Shown: one piece after another, positions 34,614 through 45,308 of the stretch
Position numbering within the stretch: position 1 is the stretch's first letter
Layout: every line of letters begins with the position of its first letter
Source of the DNA: Perca fluviatilis
Lineage: Eukaryota > Chordata > Actinopteri > Perciformes > Percidae
Assembly: GCF_010015445.1 (NCBI RefSeq)
Contig: NC_053116.1
Coordinates: 6,793,809-6,857,808 of the forward strand
DNA: 64,000 bases
Reading direction: 5' to 3'
Made by a program: the position numbers and the translations under genes
The notes under the pieces: generated by a model
Database searches by the model: none
Told to the model about the DNA's origin: nothing
What the model saw: only the letters and a program-made list of their open reading frames with translations

Positions 34614-36210
34614 TGTTAATTCAATTCAATTCAATTTTATTTATAGTATCAAATCATAACATAAGTTATCTCGAGACACTTTACAGATAGAGTAGGTCTA
34701 GACCACACTCTATAATTTACAAAGCCCCAACAATTCCAACAATTCCAGTAATTCCCTCAAGAGCAAGCAGTGCGACAGTGGCGAGGAAAAACTCCCTCTT
34801 GGGAAGAAACCTCGGACAGACCCAGGCTCTTGGTAGGCGGTGTGACGAGGCGGTTGGGGTGTGATGAACAGTGGCGATAGTAGTCACATTAATAATGGAA
34901 CAGTGACTGGATGTAGCGGGAAGCTGCAGGGTTCAGCAGGACGCAGCATGACATTGCAGGGCATCGCTGAGCTCAGCAGGGAGTGCAGCAGGACCACGGC
35001 GACAGCTGCAACCAGGGTCTTGGTGCCAACGTTCTCCAAGGAAATACGCTGGGGGAAAAAAGCATAAGGACTCGGGGGTAAACTCCCCAGAAGCTAGGAT
35101 TAGTAACAAGCATTTCTGGGACCGGGCTGCACACAAATAGTAATAGTAATAGTAATAGTACAGTAATAGAAACAGTAATAGAAAAGGAGAGGAGAGAGCA
35201 GCTCAGTGTGTCAAAGGAAGGAAGTCCCCCGGCAGTCTAGGACTATAACAGCGTAACTATAACAGGTAACTAAGAGAGACAGGTCATAAGGAGAGGTAGC
35301 TTTTTTGGCTTAGGAACTCTCCCCCTGCCGGATCTGGCTTGGCTGGCCTGCCTCCCTCTACTTTGTTATGTATTATTAATCTAACAATTATGAAGAGAAG
35401 CAGTTGGGCCAGTTAGGTGAACACTGCAACTCCTCACTCCCTAACTATAAGCTTTATCAAATAGGAGAGTTTTAAGTTCATTCTTGAATGAGGTGACAGT
35501 TTCTGCCCCCCGAACCCAGATCGGGAGCTGGTTCCATAGGAGAGGAGCCTGATAACTGAAGGCTCTAGCTCCCATTCTACTTTTAGAGACTCTAGGTACC
35601 ACCAGTAACTCTGCATTCTGGGGCGCAGCGCGTGTTCTAGTGGGACAATAGGGTATTAGGAGCTCTTCTAGATATGATGGTGCTAGACCATTTAGAGCTT
35701 TGTAGGTCAAGAGAAGGACTTTAAACTCAATCCTGGATTCAACAGGAAGCCAATGCAGATAAGCTAATACAGGAGAAATATGATCTCTTTTCTTAGTTCT
35801 TGTGAGAACACGCTGCAGCATTCTGGATCAGCTGGAGAGTCTTAAGAGACTTATTTGAGCAACCTGACAGTAGGGAATTACAATAGTCCAGCCTGGAAGT
35901 AACAAATGCATGGACTAGTTTTTCAGCGTCGTTTTGAGACAGGATATTCCTAATTTTGGCAATGTTACGAAGATGAAAAAAGGCTGTTCTTGAGGTTTGT
36001 TTTAGATTGGCATTAAAGGATATATCCTGATCAAAGATAACTCCTAAATTTCTAACAGTGGTGCTGGAGGCCAGGGCACTATATCACCATCTAGAGTATT
36101 ATTCAGATAAGGACAGCGAGGTGTTTAGGGGGGGCGGGCCCACCAGAATAACTTCAGTTTTGTTAGGGTTTAACATCAGAAAATTATAGGTCATCCAGGA
36201 TTTTATATCC

Positions 36211-37459
36211 TTAATGCCACTCTTGAAATTTTGCTAGCTGACTGGTTTGGTTCTTGTTGATTGCGAAGTATAATTGGGTGTTCATAACAGTTCCGAAAAA
36301 AGTTATAATTGAGTGTTTTCTAATAATATTGCCTAGAGGAAGCATATATAAGGAGAATAGAATTGGTCCAAGCACTGAGCCTTGGAGGAAACCCCCATGG
36401 CTAACTTTAGCGTACTTGGAGGATTTATCATTAACATTCACAAATTGAGATCGATCAGAGAAATAGGACCTAAACCAACTCAGAGCAATTCCTTTAATGC
36501 CAACCAAGTGTTCCAATCTCTGTAACAGGATTGAATGGTCAATTGTGTCAAATGCAGCACTAAGATCTAGTAAAACAAGAATGGAGACAAGACCTTTGTC
36601 TGCAGCAGTTAAAAGGTCGTTAGTAATTTTCACCAGTGCCGTCTCTGTGCTATGATTCTTTCTAAATCCTGATTGAAAGTCATCAAATAAACTGTTGCTA
36701 TGTAGAAAATCACATAACTGATTAGCAACCACCTTCTCAAGGATCTTGGATAGAAAAGGAAGGTTAGATATAGGTCTATAGTTTGCTAAGACCTCAGGAT
36801 CCAGGGTGGGTTTTTTCAGAAGAGGTTTTATCACAGCTACTTTAAGGACTGTGGTACATAACCTGTTAATAGAGACATATTGATCATATCTAGTAATGAG
36901 GTGTTAACCACAGGTAATGCTTCTTTGAGTAGTCTCGTTGGGATGGGGTCCAAGAGACAGGTAGATGGCTTAGCTGAGGATATCTTTAACATTAATTGTT
37001 GAAGATCTATAGGATAAAAGCAGTCTAAGTATATGTCGAGACTAGTCTTTATTTCTAACGACTCTGCGTTTAAAGGTGAACCGTTAGAAGTTGAGTGTAA
37101 AAGGTGATGAATTTTATCTCTAATTGTTGTAATTTTATCATTGAAGAAGCTCATGAAGTCATCACTACTCAGAGCTAGAGGAATAGATGGCTCAGTAGAG
37201 CTGTGGCTATCTGTCAGCCTGGCGACAGTGCTGAAAAGAAAAACCTTGGGTTGTTCTTGTTTTCTTCTATTAGTGATGAGTAATAGTCTGATCTGGCCTT
37301 TCTTAGGGCCTTCCTATAGGTTTTGAGACTTTCTTGCCAATCCAAACGAGATTCTTCCACCTTGGTGGAACGCCACTTACATTCGAGGTTTTCGAGATTT
37401 GTTTTAATTCTTGAGGTTTGGGAGTTATACCAAGGTGCTAGTTTCCTTTGCTTCATCAT
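36211..37459 (-). pseudogene. LINE reverse transcriptase, copy 2, catalytic motif lost
   Basis: Contains YRPISNLPFLSKILEKVV, FRKNHSTETALVK and LDLSAAFDTIDH but reads SIITFFGTVMNTQLYF where copy 1 has SINFHCYADDTHLYL. The catalytic Asp pair is missing. Confidence 0.75.
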
Positions 37460-38498
37460 CTTCTTTTTCAGGGGAAGCGCCGGAGTCTAAGGTCGTCCGT
37501 AGGCATGTCGTAATACCGTCTACAAATGCATCAATTTGAGAGGGACTGAGGTTAACATACAGGTCCTCTGTTATGTTAAGGCATGACATAGAGTCGAATG
37601 CTGTTGGAATATCTTCTTTAAATTTAGCTATAGCACTGTCAGATAAGCATCTGGTGTAGGAGCTTTTATCTAATTTAATATAATCAGGTAGTAAGAATTC
37701 GAAAGTGATTAAAGAATGATCTGATAATACCGAATTCTGCGAAAATATTATTAAATCCTCAATTTCAATACCATATGCCAGCACAAGGTCGAGGGTGTGG
37801 TTAAAACAGTGCGTCGCCTTGTGCACACTCTGACTGAAACCGATTGAATCCAGTAATGAGTTGAAAGCAGTACTAAGGCTGTCATTGTCAACGTCCACAT
37901 GGATATTAAAATCACCTACAAGAAGTACTTGGTCTGATTTAAGGACTAAACATGATAAAAACTCTGAGAATTCAGATAAAAATTCAGAATACGGACCTGG
38001 AGCCCTGTAAATAACAACGAATATAATTGGCTGTAATGTTTTCCATTTTGGATGTTGAAGATTAAGAACAAGACTTTCAAATGAGTTATAATGTAATTTA
38101 GGTTTAGGAGTAATTAGCAGGCTTGCATCAAAGATGGCTGCAACTCCCCCTCCTCGGCCTGAGCCTCTAGGAATTTGAGTATTAATATGGCTGGGAGGAG
38201 TGGCTTCATTTAGACTAACATAGTCTTCATGGCCCAGCCAGGTTTCAGTAAGACAAAATAAATCAATTTTATTGTCTGATATCAACTCGTTTACCAGTAC
38301 TGCTTTAGAAGACAGAGATCTAATATTTAATAGTCCACATCTAATTTTCCTATTTTGTTCTATTGCAGTAGTTTTAATTCCAATTAGGTTGTTAAGTATA
38401 GCGCATCTTTTGTTTACCTTTGATTTAACCGATCTGAGCCGGGGGACAGACACCGTGCTTATTAGACCATGAGTGGGCGACTGCTCCAACGGAAGCAC
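37425..38498 (-). CDS. LINE APE-type endonuclease domain
   Basis: One 357-codon open frame with [23 protein letters not shown] (catalytic Glu), LLVGDFNIHVD (Asp-x-Asn), and LSDHSLI (Asp-His). This is the target-nicking endonuclease; in the native element it is joined to the RT domain. Confidence 0.8.
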   Translation of the reverse strand: MLPLEQSPTHGLISTVSVPRLRSVKSKVNKRCAILNNLIGIKTTAIEQNRKIRCGLLNIRSLSSKAVLVNELISDNKIDLFCLTETWLGHEDYVSLNEATPPSHINTQIPRGSGRGGGVAAIFDASLLITPKPKLHYNSFESLVLNLQHPKWKTLQPIIFVVIYRAPGPYSEFLSEFSEFLSCLVLKSDQVLLVGDFNIHVDVDNDSLSTAFNSLLDSIGFSQSVHKATHCFNHTLDLVLAYGIEIEDLIIFSQNSVLSDHSLITFEFLLPDYIKLDKSSYTRCLSDSAIAKFKEDIPTAFDSMSCLNITEDLYVNLSPSQIDAFVDGITTCLRTTLDSGASPEKEDDEAKETSTLV

Positions 38499-38599
38499 AG
38501 AGGGGCGCGTAGCACTGCACCTCTGATTACTAATATCAAACTTGGGTTGTCATGGTTTATGTCTGATAAACTCGTTCAGATTTTTGATATGAGAGCGGC

Positions 38600-39448
38600 A
38601 CCGTCCCAGGTGGGATGAATGCCGTCTCTCTCAATCGAACCAGGCTTTCCCCAGAACGCCCTCAGTTATTCACATAGCCCACATCATTAGGTGGGCACCA
38701 CCCGACAACCAGCGGTGGAAGGATGACGTACGGCTGTACATTTCATCATTGGTCAGGTTTGGCAGGGGTCCAGAGAAAACTACTGAGTCCGACATTGTCT
38801 TTGCGTAGCAGCACAAAGTGACTCAACATTCATTTTAGTGATCTCCGATTTACGACCATTACCACCTACGTGAAGTATGATCTTACTGTATTTACGGTTC
38901 TTTTTGCCAGCAGTTTTAGATGGGTTTCTATATCGCCGCTCCAGCCCGGGGGCACATATGACCGTAGGTAGGCCTACTGTAGCCGCCGGGGCCGCTGGCT
39001 TCACATATCGCAGTATAGAGCTCCCAATAACCAGAACTGGCTTCTCAGCGGGTGTATCGCTGAGTAGGGAGAACCTGTTAGAGAAGCAAACGAAAAACCT
39101 CGGTTTAAAGCGACCGTCATCATGTGCACTCCCTGGTCTAGATCTAACGCTCCCTTCCCTCGGACAGTCACCCCATTCGCCCGGCTGCTCGGGGTCTGCC
39201 GGGGACAGCTAGCAGAAGCTACAGTATGTTGGCCCGCATTAACTACATGGTGCTGGCTAGCTACGGAAGCATACGATTCTGATTCCATGGTGCGGAGCGC
39301 GTGACTCAAATTCACTAAGCCTTGCCTCCAAAACGCGCAATATACTACATTTATTACATGTATCGTTATCACTAAAGGAGGCAGAGGAATAGCTAAACAT
39401 TTGACACACAGAGCAAGAGAGAGCAGGAGAGGGAGAGGAATTAGCCAT
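38600..39448 (-). pseudogene. LINE ORF1 (zinc-knuckle-like start and esterase-like domain)
   Basis: The frame from 39448 begins MANSSPSPALSCSVCQM and DTCNKCSIL with a short coiled-coil stretch. Downstream frames give ILHVGGNG and an IERDGIHPTWDG equivalent. The frame is broken in places (around 38750 and 39010). Confidence 0.55.
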
Positions 39449-39712
39449 TGCTAATGGCTAAGCTAAAGTAGCTAACAGTGTTTTAACAATTGTAAATTCA
39501 GCGAGTCAGTCGCTGTAAGTGAAGCTAAGTATAAGTGCTTGAGTAAAACAATTGTAATTCAAATGCAATCCAGGCAAATAGCTGCTAATTTAAACAGTGA
39601 AGCAGAGTTCAGTAAGTTTTTGCCGGAGCAGCAAACTAGCGTTTGTAACACGGGAACACCGGAAGTGACACAATACGCTCACCTTACACGTCGGCACGTC
39701 GTCTCCCTGTTA

Positions 39713-40398
39713 GTTTCTCATTGCCAGACCTTCCTCCACAGCGCTGTGTAGGAGGGTCTGGCTAGTCCACACAGCATTCTGGGATGGGAGAAACACGTGT
39801 CGAGTTTATTGGCATTTCTTTAAACCAATAACTATCGTCTTTTGCGGTGCTAAGTGCTCATTTAAAGTGATGGTTCGGAGTAATTTACCCTAGGGTCCTT
39901 TGCACCATGACCTCGAGCCAAACACCCCCCCCAGAAGCTTTTTTCACCTGGGTCTAACACTGGGCGAGTTAGCGTAGAGTAGCGTTAGCCGCAGAGTAGC
40001 TTAGCGCGGGGCTAATGGACCCACGTTTGTATCTCTTAAATGACCCCACTAATAATGCCCGAAATGATACCAAAGGTCTACACTAGTATATATAGGTTAT
40101 GCTCTCATAAAACGATGGATTGGAAAGTTTGTAAGTACACCGCAAGTTTATGAACACTTGCCTGCTCTCTTCTGCTCTCTGTTGCTGTTGCTGCTGCTGC
40201 TGCTGCTACTACTGGCTAGACGACGAGTGCTTAGGGCCGTCTATAAATTACTACACCGAAAAGAGATACAACAAAAATATGTATTAATTTAATGATTAAA
40301 TAAGGTAATGTCTCCAAACTTACCTCAATTATTACTTGTCTCCTGCTAGTTATATTACAGCACTTACTTTAAAAAATAAGTTAAATTAAAAAATATTT
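39713..40398. mobile_element. fish-type MITE pieces, no gene
   Basis: The hairpin MITE (39713-39860) is followed at about 39862 by another element starting TTAAAGTGATGGTTCGG, with a (CTG)n patch at 40185-40208. Its right end is not clear. Confidence 0.45.
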
Positions 40399-41760
40399 GG
40401 TAACACTTTATTTAGATAGTCAATCTGTAGATGCTCTACAAACTATCAACAGATTATCAGTACATTTCTCAACTGCATGTCTGCAGACTGTCAACACTTA
40501 ATCTGTAGATGATCTATAAACTATCAACAAAATATTGTGCTTCCATAACTGAATGACTGTAGACATTCTCAAATGAATGTCTGCAAACTTTCAACAATTA
40601 ATCTGTAGATGATCTACAAACTATCAACAAAATATCTTACTTCCATAACCAAATGTTTTTAGACATTCTCAGCTGAATGTCTGTAGACATTCAACAATTA
40701 ATCTGTAGACGATCTACAAATACTTTAATAATTGAAATTATTTAATAACTGAATGTCTGTAGACATTCAACAATTAATCTGTAGACGATCTACAAACTAC
40801 TTTAATAACTGAATGTCTGTAGTCATTCAACAATTAATCCGTAGATGAACTACAAATTACTTTAATAACTGAATGTCTGTAGACATTCAACAATTAATCT
40901 GTAGATGATCTACAAACTACTTTAATAACTGAATGTCTGTAGACATTCAACACTTAATCCGTAGATGAACTACAAACTAACACGTTTTATTGTGATAATC
41001 TATATATCTATAGATATACAACTGCTTGAAACAGCGCATTTGTAGTGTATCAATAACATATATACATATACCGTATATACTCAACAACTTTGCTACAACT
41101 TATTTGTAGCGTGTCAATAGCATCTCTAAAGTATTTTTAACCATATACATCTACCGCAAATCTCTAAGTCTATTAGCAGCATCACTAAGGCATCTGTAAC
41201 ACTTTTACAACACATGTGATGTCATTCAAGTAACTATCTGTAGGTATGCTTTGTGACTATCCAAATAAAGTGAAACACAAGTGAAACCTAGTCGACTGTT
41301 TATGGCTTATCTACTTCACATTAACAAAATATATATTGATCAACATGTTCAGTGCGTTCACAAACTCTAGAAATAATCTATAGATATGCCTTATGACTAT
41401 CCAAATGAAGTGAAATTTATTTGACTGGTTATGGTTTATCTACTTCACATTAACAAAACATCTACCGATCAATATGTTCAGAATATTCATAAACTCTAGA
41501 AATAATCTATAGATATGCCTTGTGAATATCCAAATAAATTGAAATTTAGTTGACTTGTTATGGCTTATCTACATCACATTAACAAAATGTCTACTTATCA
41601 AAAAGTTCAGTGCATTCACAACCTAGTAATAATCTATATGCCTATGACTATCAAAATAAAAATAAAACACAAAGGAAACTTTGTGGACTGTTTATGGCTT
41701 ATTTACTTCACATTTACATAATATCTGCTGATCAACATGTTCAGTACATCCACAAAGAAC
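40399..41760 (+). repeat. left long inverted repeat
   Basis: Starts GGTAACACTTTA. The outer part to about 40980 is made of palindromic tandem units; the inner part (about 41223-41750) is four copies of a 125-140 base unit containing AATCTATAGATATGCCTT and GACTATCCAAAT. The inner part matches the right arm almost throughout. Confidence 0.75.
40741..40980 (+). repeat. four 60-bp palindromic subterminal units
   Basis: Exactly 60-base spaced copies at 40741, 40801, 40861 and 40921. Each holds two perfect palindromes in most copies: GAATGTCTGTAGACATTC and TGTAGATGATCTACA. Diverged copies extend outward to about 40420. This arrangement is typical of transposase or host-factor binding arrays. Confidence 0.8.
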
Positions 41761-42065
41761 GAATAATGAAACAAAAAATCACAGCATTGTATTGCCTGGT
41801 ATATTGCCTGGTCTACCAAAATGTACACATCTTATACAAAAACAGAGCCTCTAATACAAGCGATGCACTGAAATCTGCTGCAACATTGCTGAACATAATT
41901 TATGAAATTACAGAGCCTAAGGTTGATCATTATGTTGAATGGTGGTTTCTGAAATTCCAGTATACCATGCAACACAAGTGCATATGTGTTCACTTCTACA
42001 ATTCACATTTGGAGGTTAGGAGAGGTTAGTAAAAGAGGAGAGTATAAACTTTACAATGGCTAATG

Positions 42066-42478
42066 TCAGGTGTAGCAGGGAGGAGTAGGGAATAGTGGAC
42101 CCAAAATGCAGAGGCAGGCAGGCAGGCAGGAGAATGTAGAGGTGGAGGGTTTAATAGTCCATAAAAAACAAGAGCAAAAAACCGGACACCGAGAGACGCG
42201 ACAGGAACACACAAACACAAACAATGATCTGACACTGGACAAGGGGAACACCAAGACTAAATACACAGACTAATGAGATAACACAAGACAGGTGACACAA
42301 GGGCTGGGAAACAGGTGAAACACATTAGGCAGGGCAGAGTAATCAACAAAAGGAGGGAAACAAGACAGGAAGTAAATAGTACAAGACAAGACAGAAAACC
42401 AGGGACTTCAAAATAAAACAGGAAACAGAGCACAAAACAGACCACCAAAATAAGACAAGACACCAAAACCATAACAGC
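42066..42478. repeat. dispersed AC-rich repeat, copy 2 of 3
   Basis: Same family as 22060-22330 and 59365-59815; here inserted between the left arm and the transposase stop. It contains (GGCA)n at 42113-42130. Confidence 0.5.
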
Positions 42479-42547
42479 TAATATCTACAATGTGTCTCCA
42501 TTCATGAATATCTTATGTCCTTAAAAAGTCTACCAAGGATTCCATGT

Positions 42548-42955
42548 TTATGTCTTTTGCCCAACCAGTAGGTCCATTCTATGAAGCAGAGCTGCCTTTT
42601 CAGAGACTTTTCTGTTCGGTTTCCGCACAACCGCCATAACCTCCTTCTTGTAGGTCTGCCATGCCCTCTCAATGTTCTGTGTGTGTAGACCTGTAGCTGG
42701 GTCTACGTAATTTTGACTGTGGTTGACCTTCACGTGTCTGTAGCCTTCCTGTGAAAGACTTGAATATGCTCTCCACTCATCACTTACTACCGTACTCTGA
42801 GGTTTTATGTGCTTCTTGATAATAGGAACCAAGGTAGCCTTGTTCCTCCTCTTCACTAGACGAAGGACGGGTCGTCTGGAGTTGCCCCGTATCTCCAACA
42901 TCCCAAATACCCACGTCTTTCTCCTCCATGTGTTACCAAAACGTCCTCTGGCATA
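42548..42955 (-). CDS. transposase exon 4 (catalytic core)
   Basis: From ATTTCAG in phase 0: YARGRFGNTWRRKTWVFG, VVSDEWRAY, HVKVNHSQNYVDP, NIERAWQTYKKE, to stop at 42550-42548. 136 codons including the stop, matching the ISXO2-like fold C-terminal half. Confidence 0.8.
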   Translation of the reverse strand, partial: YARGRFGNTWRRKTWVFGMLEIRGNSRRPVLRLVKRRNKATLVPIIKKHIKPQSTVVSDEWRAYSSLSQEGYRHVKVNHSQNYVDPATGLHTQNIERAWQTYKKEVMAVVRKPNRKVSEKAALLHRMDLLVGQKT

Positions 42956-44730
42956 CTGAAATAAAATGTTTAAATATAATGAGTAGACAAGGAATCTCCC
43001 AACACTTTGAAGAGACAGTTTGCAATTAAAACAATTAAAATAATTTTGTAGTACAAGATATTGAGCTGGTTTGCAAGATCAATTTGAATAGAATTGAATG
43101 AACCATGTTGTTCGTATCGGTTGTAGATAATGTCTTTTTTTCTGTGTGCAATTTGTGTGTTGATATTGCAGATTTTGACTTGAAAGCTATAGAATAACTT
43201 AGCAACAGAATACATACCTTTCTTTTATGACAGAATTTGCTTTCATCAATGTGGATAAGGACATCAACTCCACCTATTCTCTGCCCTTTTTGCTTCCGAT
43301 GCTTTCTCATGCTTTTAAGACAGATGTGCCGAAGTTTCTTTGCCATCCTTGAGAGTGTAGCGCTACTCTTAGAAATCCCATCTTGCAACATGTCCACTTG
43401 CCGCATACACAAACCTTGTGAAAATCTGGAAACATAATGTTAGACATTTGATTCATTATTGTGAAGAATGTATATACATTTTATAAACACATTGCATGTT
43501 TTACAGGCAATTTAGCATTATGTCGCTAATTCTCAGTGGACATTATACAGTTTGTGTGAGATCTTGTATAGTTTTCAGTAAAGAAATTGAGAAAGGAAAT
43601 TTACACCTTCATTCATCCACTCAAAACAGGTCTGTATATTTATTAAATTCACAGTTTCTCGACTATGCTTTCAACCATCTATAGTTAAAAGCACAACCAA
43701 ATTCCAGCAAGTCAATACCCTAAAATAGATAAGACCAAACTGAAATATATTAAGTGCATATACAAGTAAATGCATCCAATGCAAAAGAATGTCAATTTAA
43801 AAGCACAATAAACCAACATGATACAAATGTGAAAAATGTTGAATTGAAAAAAGAAAAAAAAAAAAAATATAGTTTCTATGTGTTTATTCTAATGGCACAA
43901 CCAACCTAACTGGATTTGAAGAATATAATGCAAGTAATCAATGGTGTTTAACAGTTGTCAAAGTTGTGTCTTCTGAAGAAATATAGAGTGGAGTCAAACA
44001 AAGCACTGCTTCTGGGCATTAGTGACATGCAATTTCACTTCTTTCTACATTGCTTGTCCAACCTAAAACTCAGACATGTCAAGTGTGAGCTGTCATTCAC
44101 TTGTCAATGTTAAGTTGCAGGCTCCCAACCTACCTGGGGGGAGAAATCCTTGTTGATCTTGTAAGTTACTGCAGTTACCTTTTATCTCTTATAACCAATA
44201 ACATATTTAGAAGGTATTTACCTGTGTATGTATTTCATCCATGTAAAAAGGCCGGAGTGAGACCCGATAGAAAATGGACCCAGTCCTAATGCTTCTTCTT
44301 AATCGTCGACATGTCCTTCTGTGGCACTCCCTGGAAATCAAATATTTTTTATTTTATAGACTTGAATAGCCTTGTTGAGTTGACAAAACATTCAGTGCAC
44401 ATGGTTAAGTATCCTATGATGATCTAATTAAATAGTCGGCACATGCTAGAAAAGCTGTGTGCTATATAAAATAAATGTTGTTGATTGATTGAATAGCCTA
44501 TGTTGTTTTCACACATTTAAATTAAGCATGCTTTTTCAACAACAAAATTACTTGCTTCCAGCAGGTTGATACACCTAACATTACAATAACACACTACAGT
44601 TGGCTAATAATGACTTACCAGATGAAGTTGTCTGTGCACTGGTAGGAAACCATATTCATCTTATGTCCACATTGCTTGCATTTCATCTTTCCTTTTAGCA
44701 GATGTTTTTTCTGTAGCCATTTGATCAGTT
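42548..44730 (-). CDS. Merlin/IS1595-type transposase gene, spliced
   Basis: Four exons are visible: about 44730-44619, 44330-44222, 43425-43218 and 42955-42548. The protein has a CKQCGH zinc-type pair near the N-terminus, then the DDE core: IDESKF (first Asp, exon 3), VVSDEWRAY (second Asp) and NIERAW (Glu), with VNHSQNYVDPATGLHTQ before the Glu as in ISXO2-like domains. It cuts and joins transposon ends. Exon 2 ends in phase 0 while exon 3 starts in phase 2, so a small exon is probably missing from this model; the start codon is not certain either. No stop is seen within the core exons. Confidence 0.75.
43218..43425 (-). CDS. transposase exon 3 (first catalytic Asp)
   Basis: Between TTTCCAG and GTATGT, phase 2 to 0. 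Ends VDVLIHIDESKFCHKRK, the Asp being the first of the DDE triad. The exon-exon junction to YARGRFG gives the usual IS1595-type KxxRGR sequence. Confidence 0.75.
43426..44221 (-). other. introns of the transposase gene
   Basis: Non-coding. A possible short exon with CAG and GTAGGT borders lies near 44115-44150, which I could not confirm by phase. Confidence 0.4.
44222..44330 (-). CDS. transposase exon 2
   Basis: 109 bases between TTTCCAG and GTAAAT, in phase 2 with the preceding exon (Trp codon split TG/G). Reads ECHRRTCRRLRRSIRTGSIF then YRVSLRPFYMDEIHTQ, basic as expected for the DNA-binding region. Confidence 0.6.
44619..44730 (-). CDS. transposase exon 1 (zinc-binding region)
   Basis: In-frame codons KLIKWLQKKHLLKGKMKCKQ then CGHKMNMVSYQCTDNFI lead to GTAAGT at 44618. 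The 5' limit is uncertain: no good in-frame Met follows the upstream stop. A TATATAG sequence lies at about 44862 on the 5' side. Confidence 0.55.
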
Positions 44731-44861
44731 TTAAACTGGATTTTTGTTTTGTTTGACATAAACTTTATAAATTAGTTTTCTAATGCAACAGTCCATTATT
44801 ATCATAGAGGCATGTAAAGGATTCAAAAGAATTTGAATAGAATTGCGCGCACTCCTTGACT

Positions 44862-45244
44862 ATATAGTAGCCTATTTGGCGCCCTGCCATTTCATTGGCT
44901 ATCCCATCCCGCACACGCCAATACATTTTATCTTCTCCAGTCTAGACCAATAACGAATGAGCAGTTTTAGCGGCTCACATCTGAGCCCGGGTTCAAGCTC
45001 ACATCCACACAGGGGAAGCGTAAGCAACTATGTTTACATCTGTGTAATAACATATCTAACGTTAATGATGTAGGCAAGAAAAATGTAACTGCTATCTATG
45101 GCATGAACTCATATATTTGTTCAGGAATAACTAATTACCCTTGGAGCTTAGCTGGACATTATCTGGCTAGCTCAAAGTTTTTAATCACTACCTGTATGGT
45201 ACAGTAGCTAACTATTACTAGTATCTTTCTAGAGTCCACACAGC
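44862..45244. promoter_or_regulatory. bidirectional spacer between transposase and divergent ORF
   Basis: About 500 bases separate the two divergent first exons. A TATATAG stands on the transposase side and ATTGGC and CCAAT-type words occur at 44890-44955. Promoter activity is inference from layout. Confidence 0.35.
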
Positions 45245-45308
45245 ATGGCGTCGTCGGGGACAAGAGGACGAAAAGCTGTCCATGACAAGGAGGAAGTTGA
45301 AGAACAAT
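45245..45308 (+). CDS. divergent ORF exon 1
   Basis: Met with GCATGG context, 21 codons plus one base, donor GTAAGT. Lys/Arg then Glu rich. Confidence 0.45.

Larger units (their letters stand above)
34619..39707 (-). mobile_element. near full-length L2/CR1-type LINE (copy 2)
   Basis: Flanked by TGTTA (34614-34618 and 39708-39712); the empty site is at 15472-15477 in copy 1. From the 5' end: ORF1 with a CxxC-x-CxxC start (39448 onward) and esterase-like blocks, an intact 357-codon endonuclease frame (38498-37425), RT pieces (37459-36211), a C-terminal piece (35821-35441) and a 3' UTR ending in (TTCAA)n. The RT palm has lost its YADD motif, so this copy cannot move by itself. Confidence 0.85.
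23500..39860. repeat. segmental duplication, copy 2
   Basis: Partner of copy 1 (3231-15720), same orientation, offset about 20 kb. It carries intact gene B and a later L2-type LINE. The preinsertion site for the RTE LINE of copy 1 is at 23772-23783. Confidence 0.8.

Noticed and set aside
40399..40980. CRISPR-like regular repeats
   Set aside because: The 60-base units are continuous tandem copies without unique spacers, in a eukaryotic genome; this is a subterminal transposon array.
41610..42029. 139-codon plus-strand frame at the inner edge of the left arm
   Set aside because: It runs from arm repeat into unique sequence, has no motif, and the right arm does not keep the frame.
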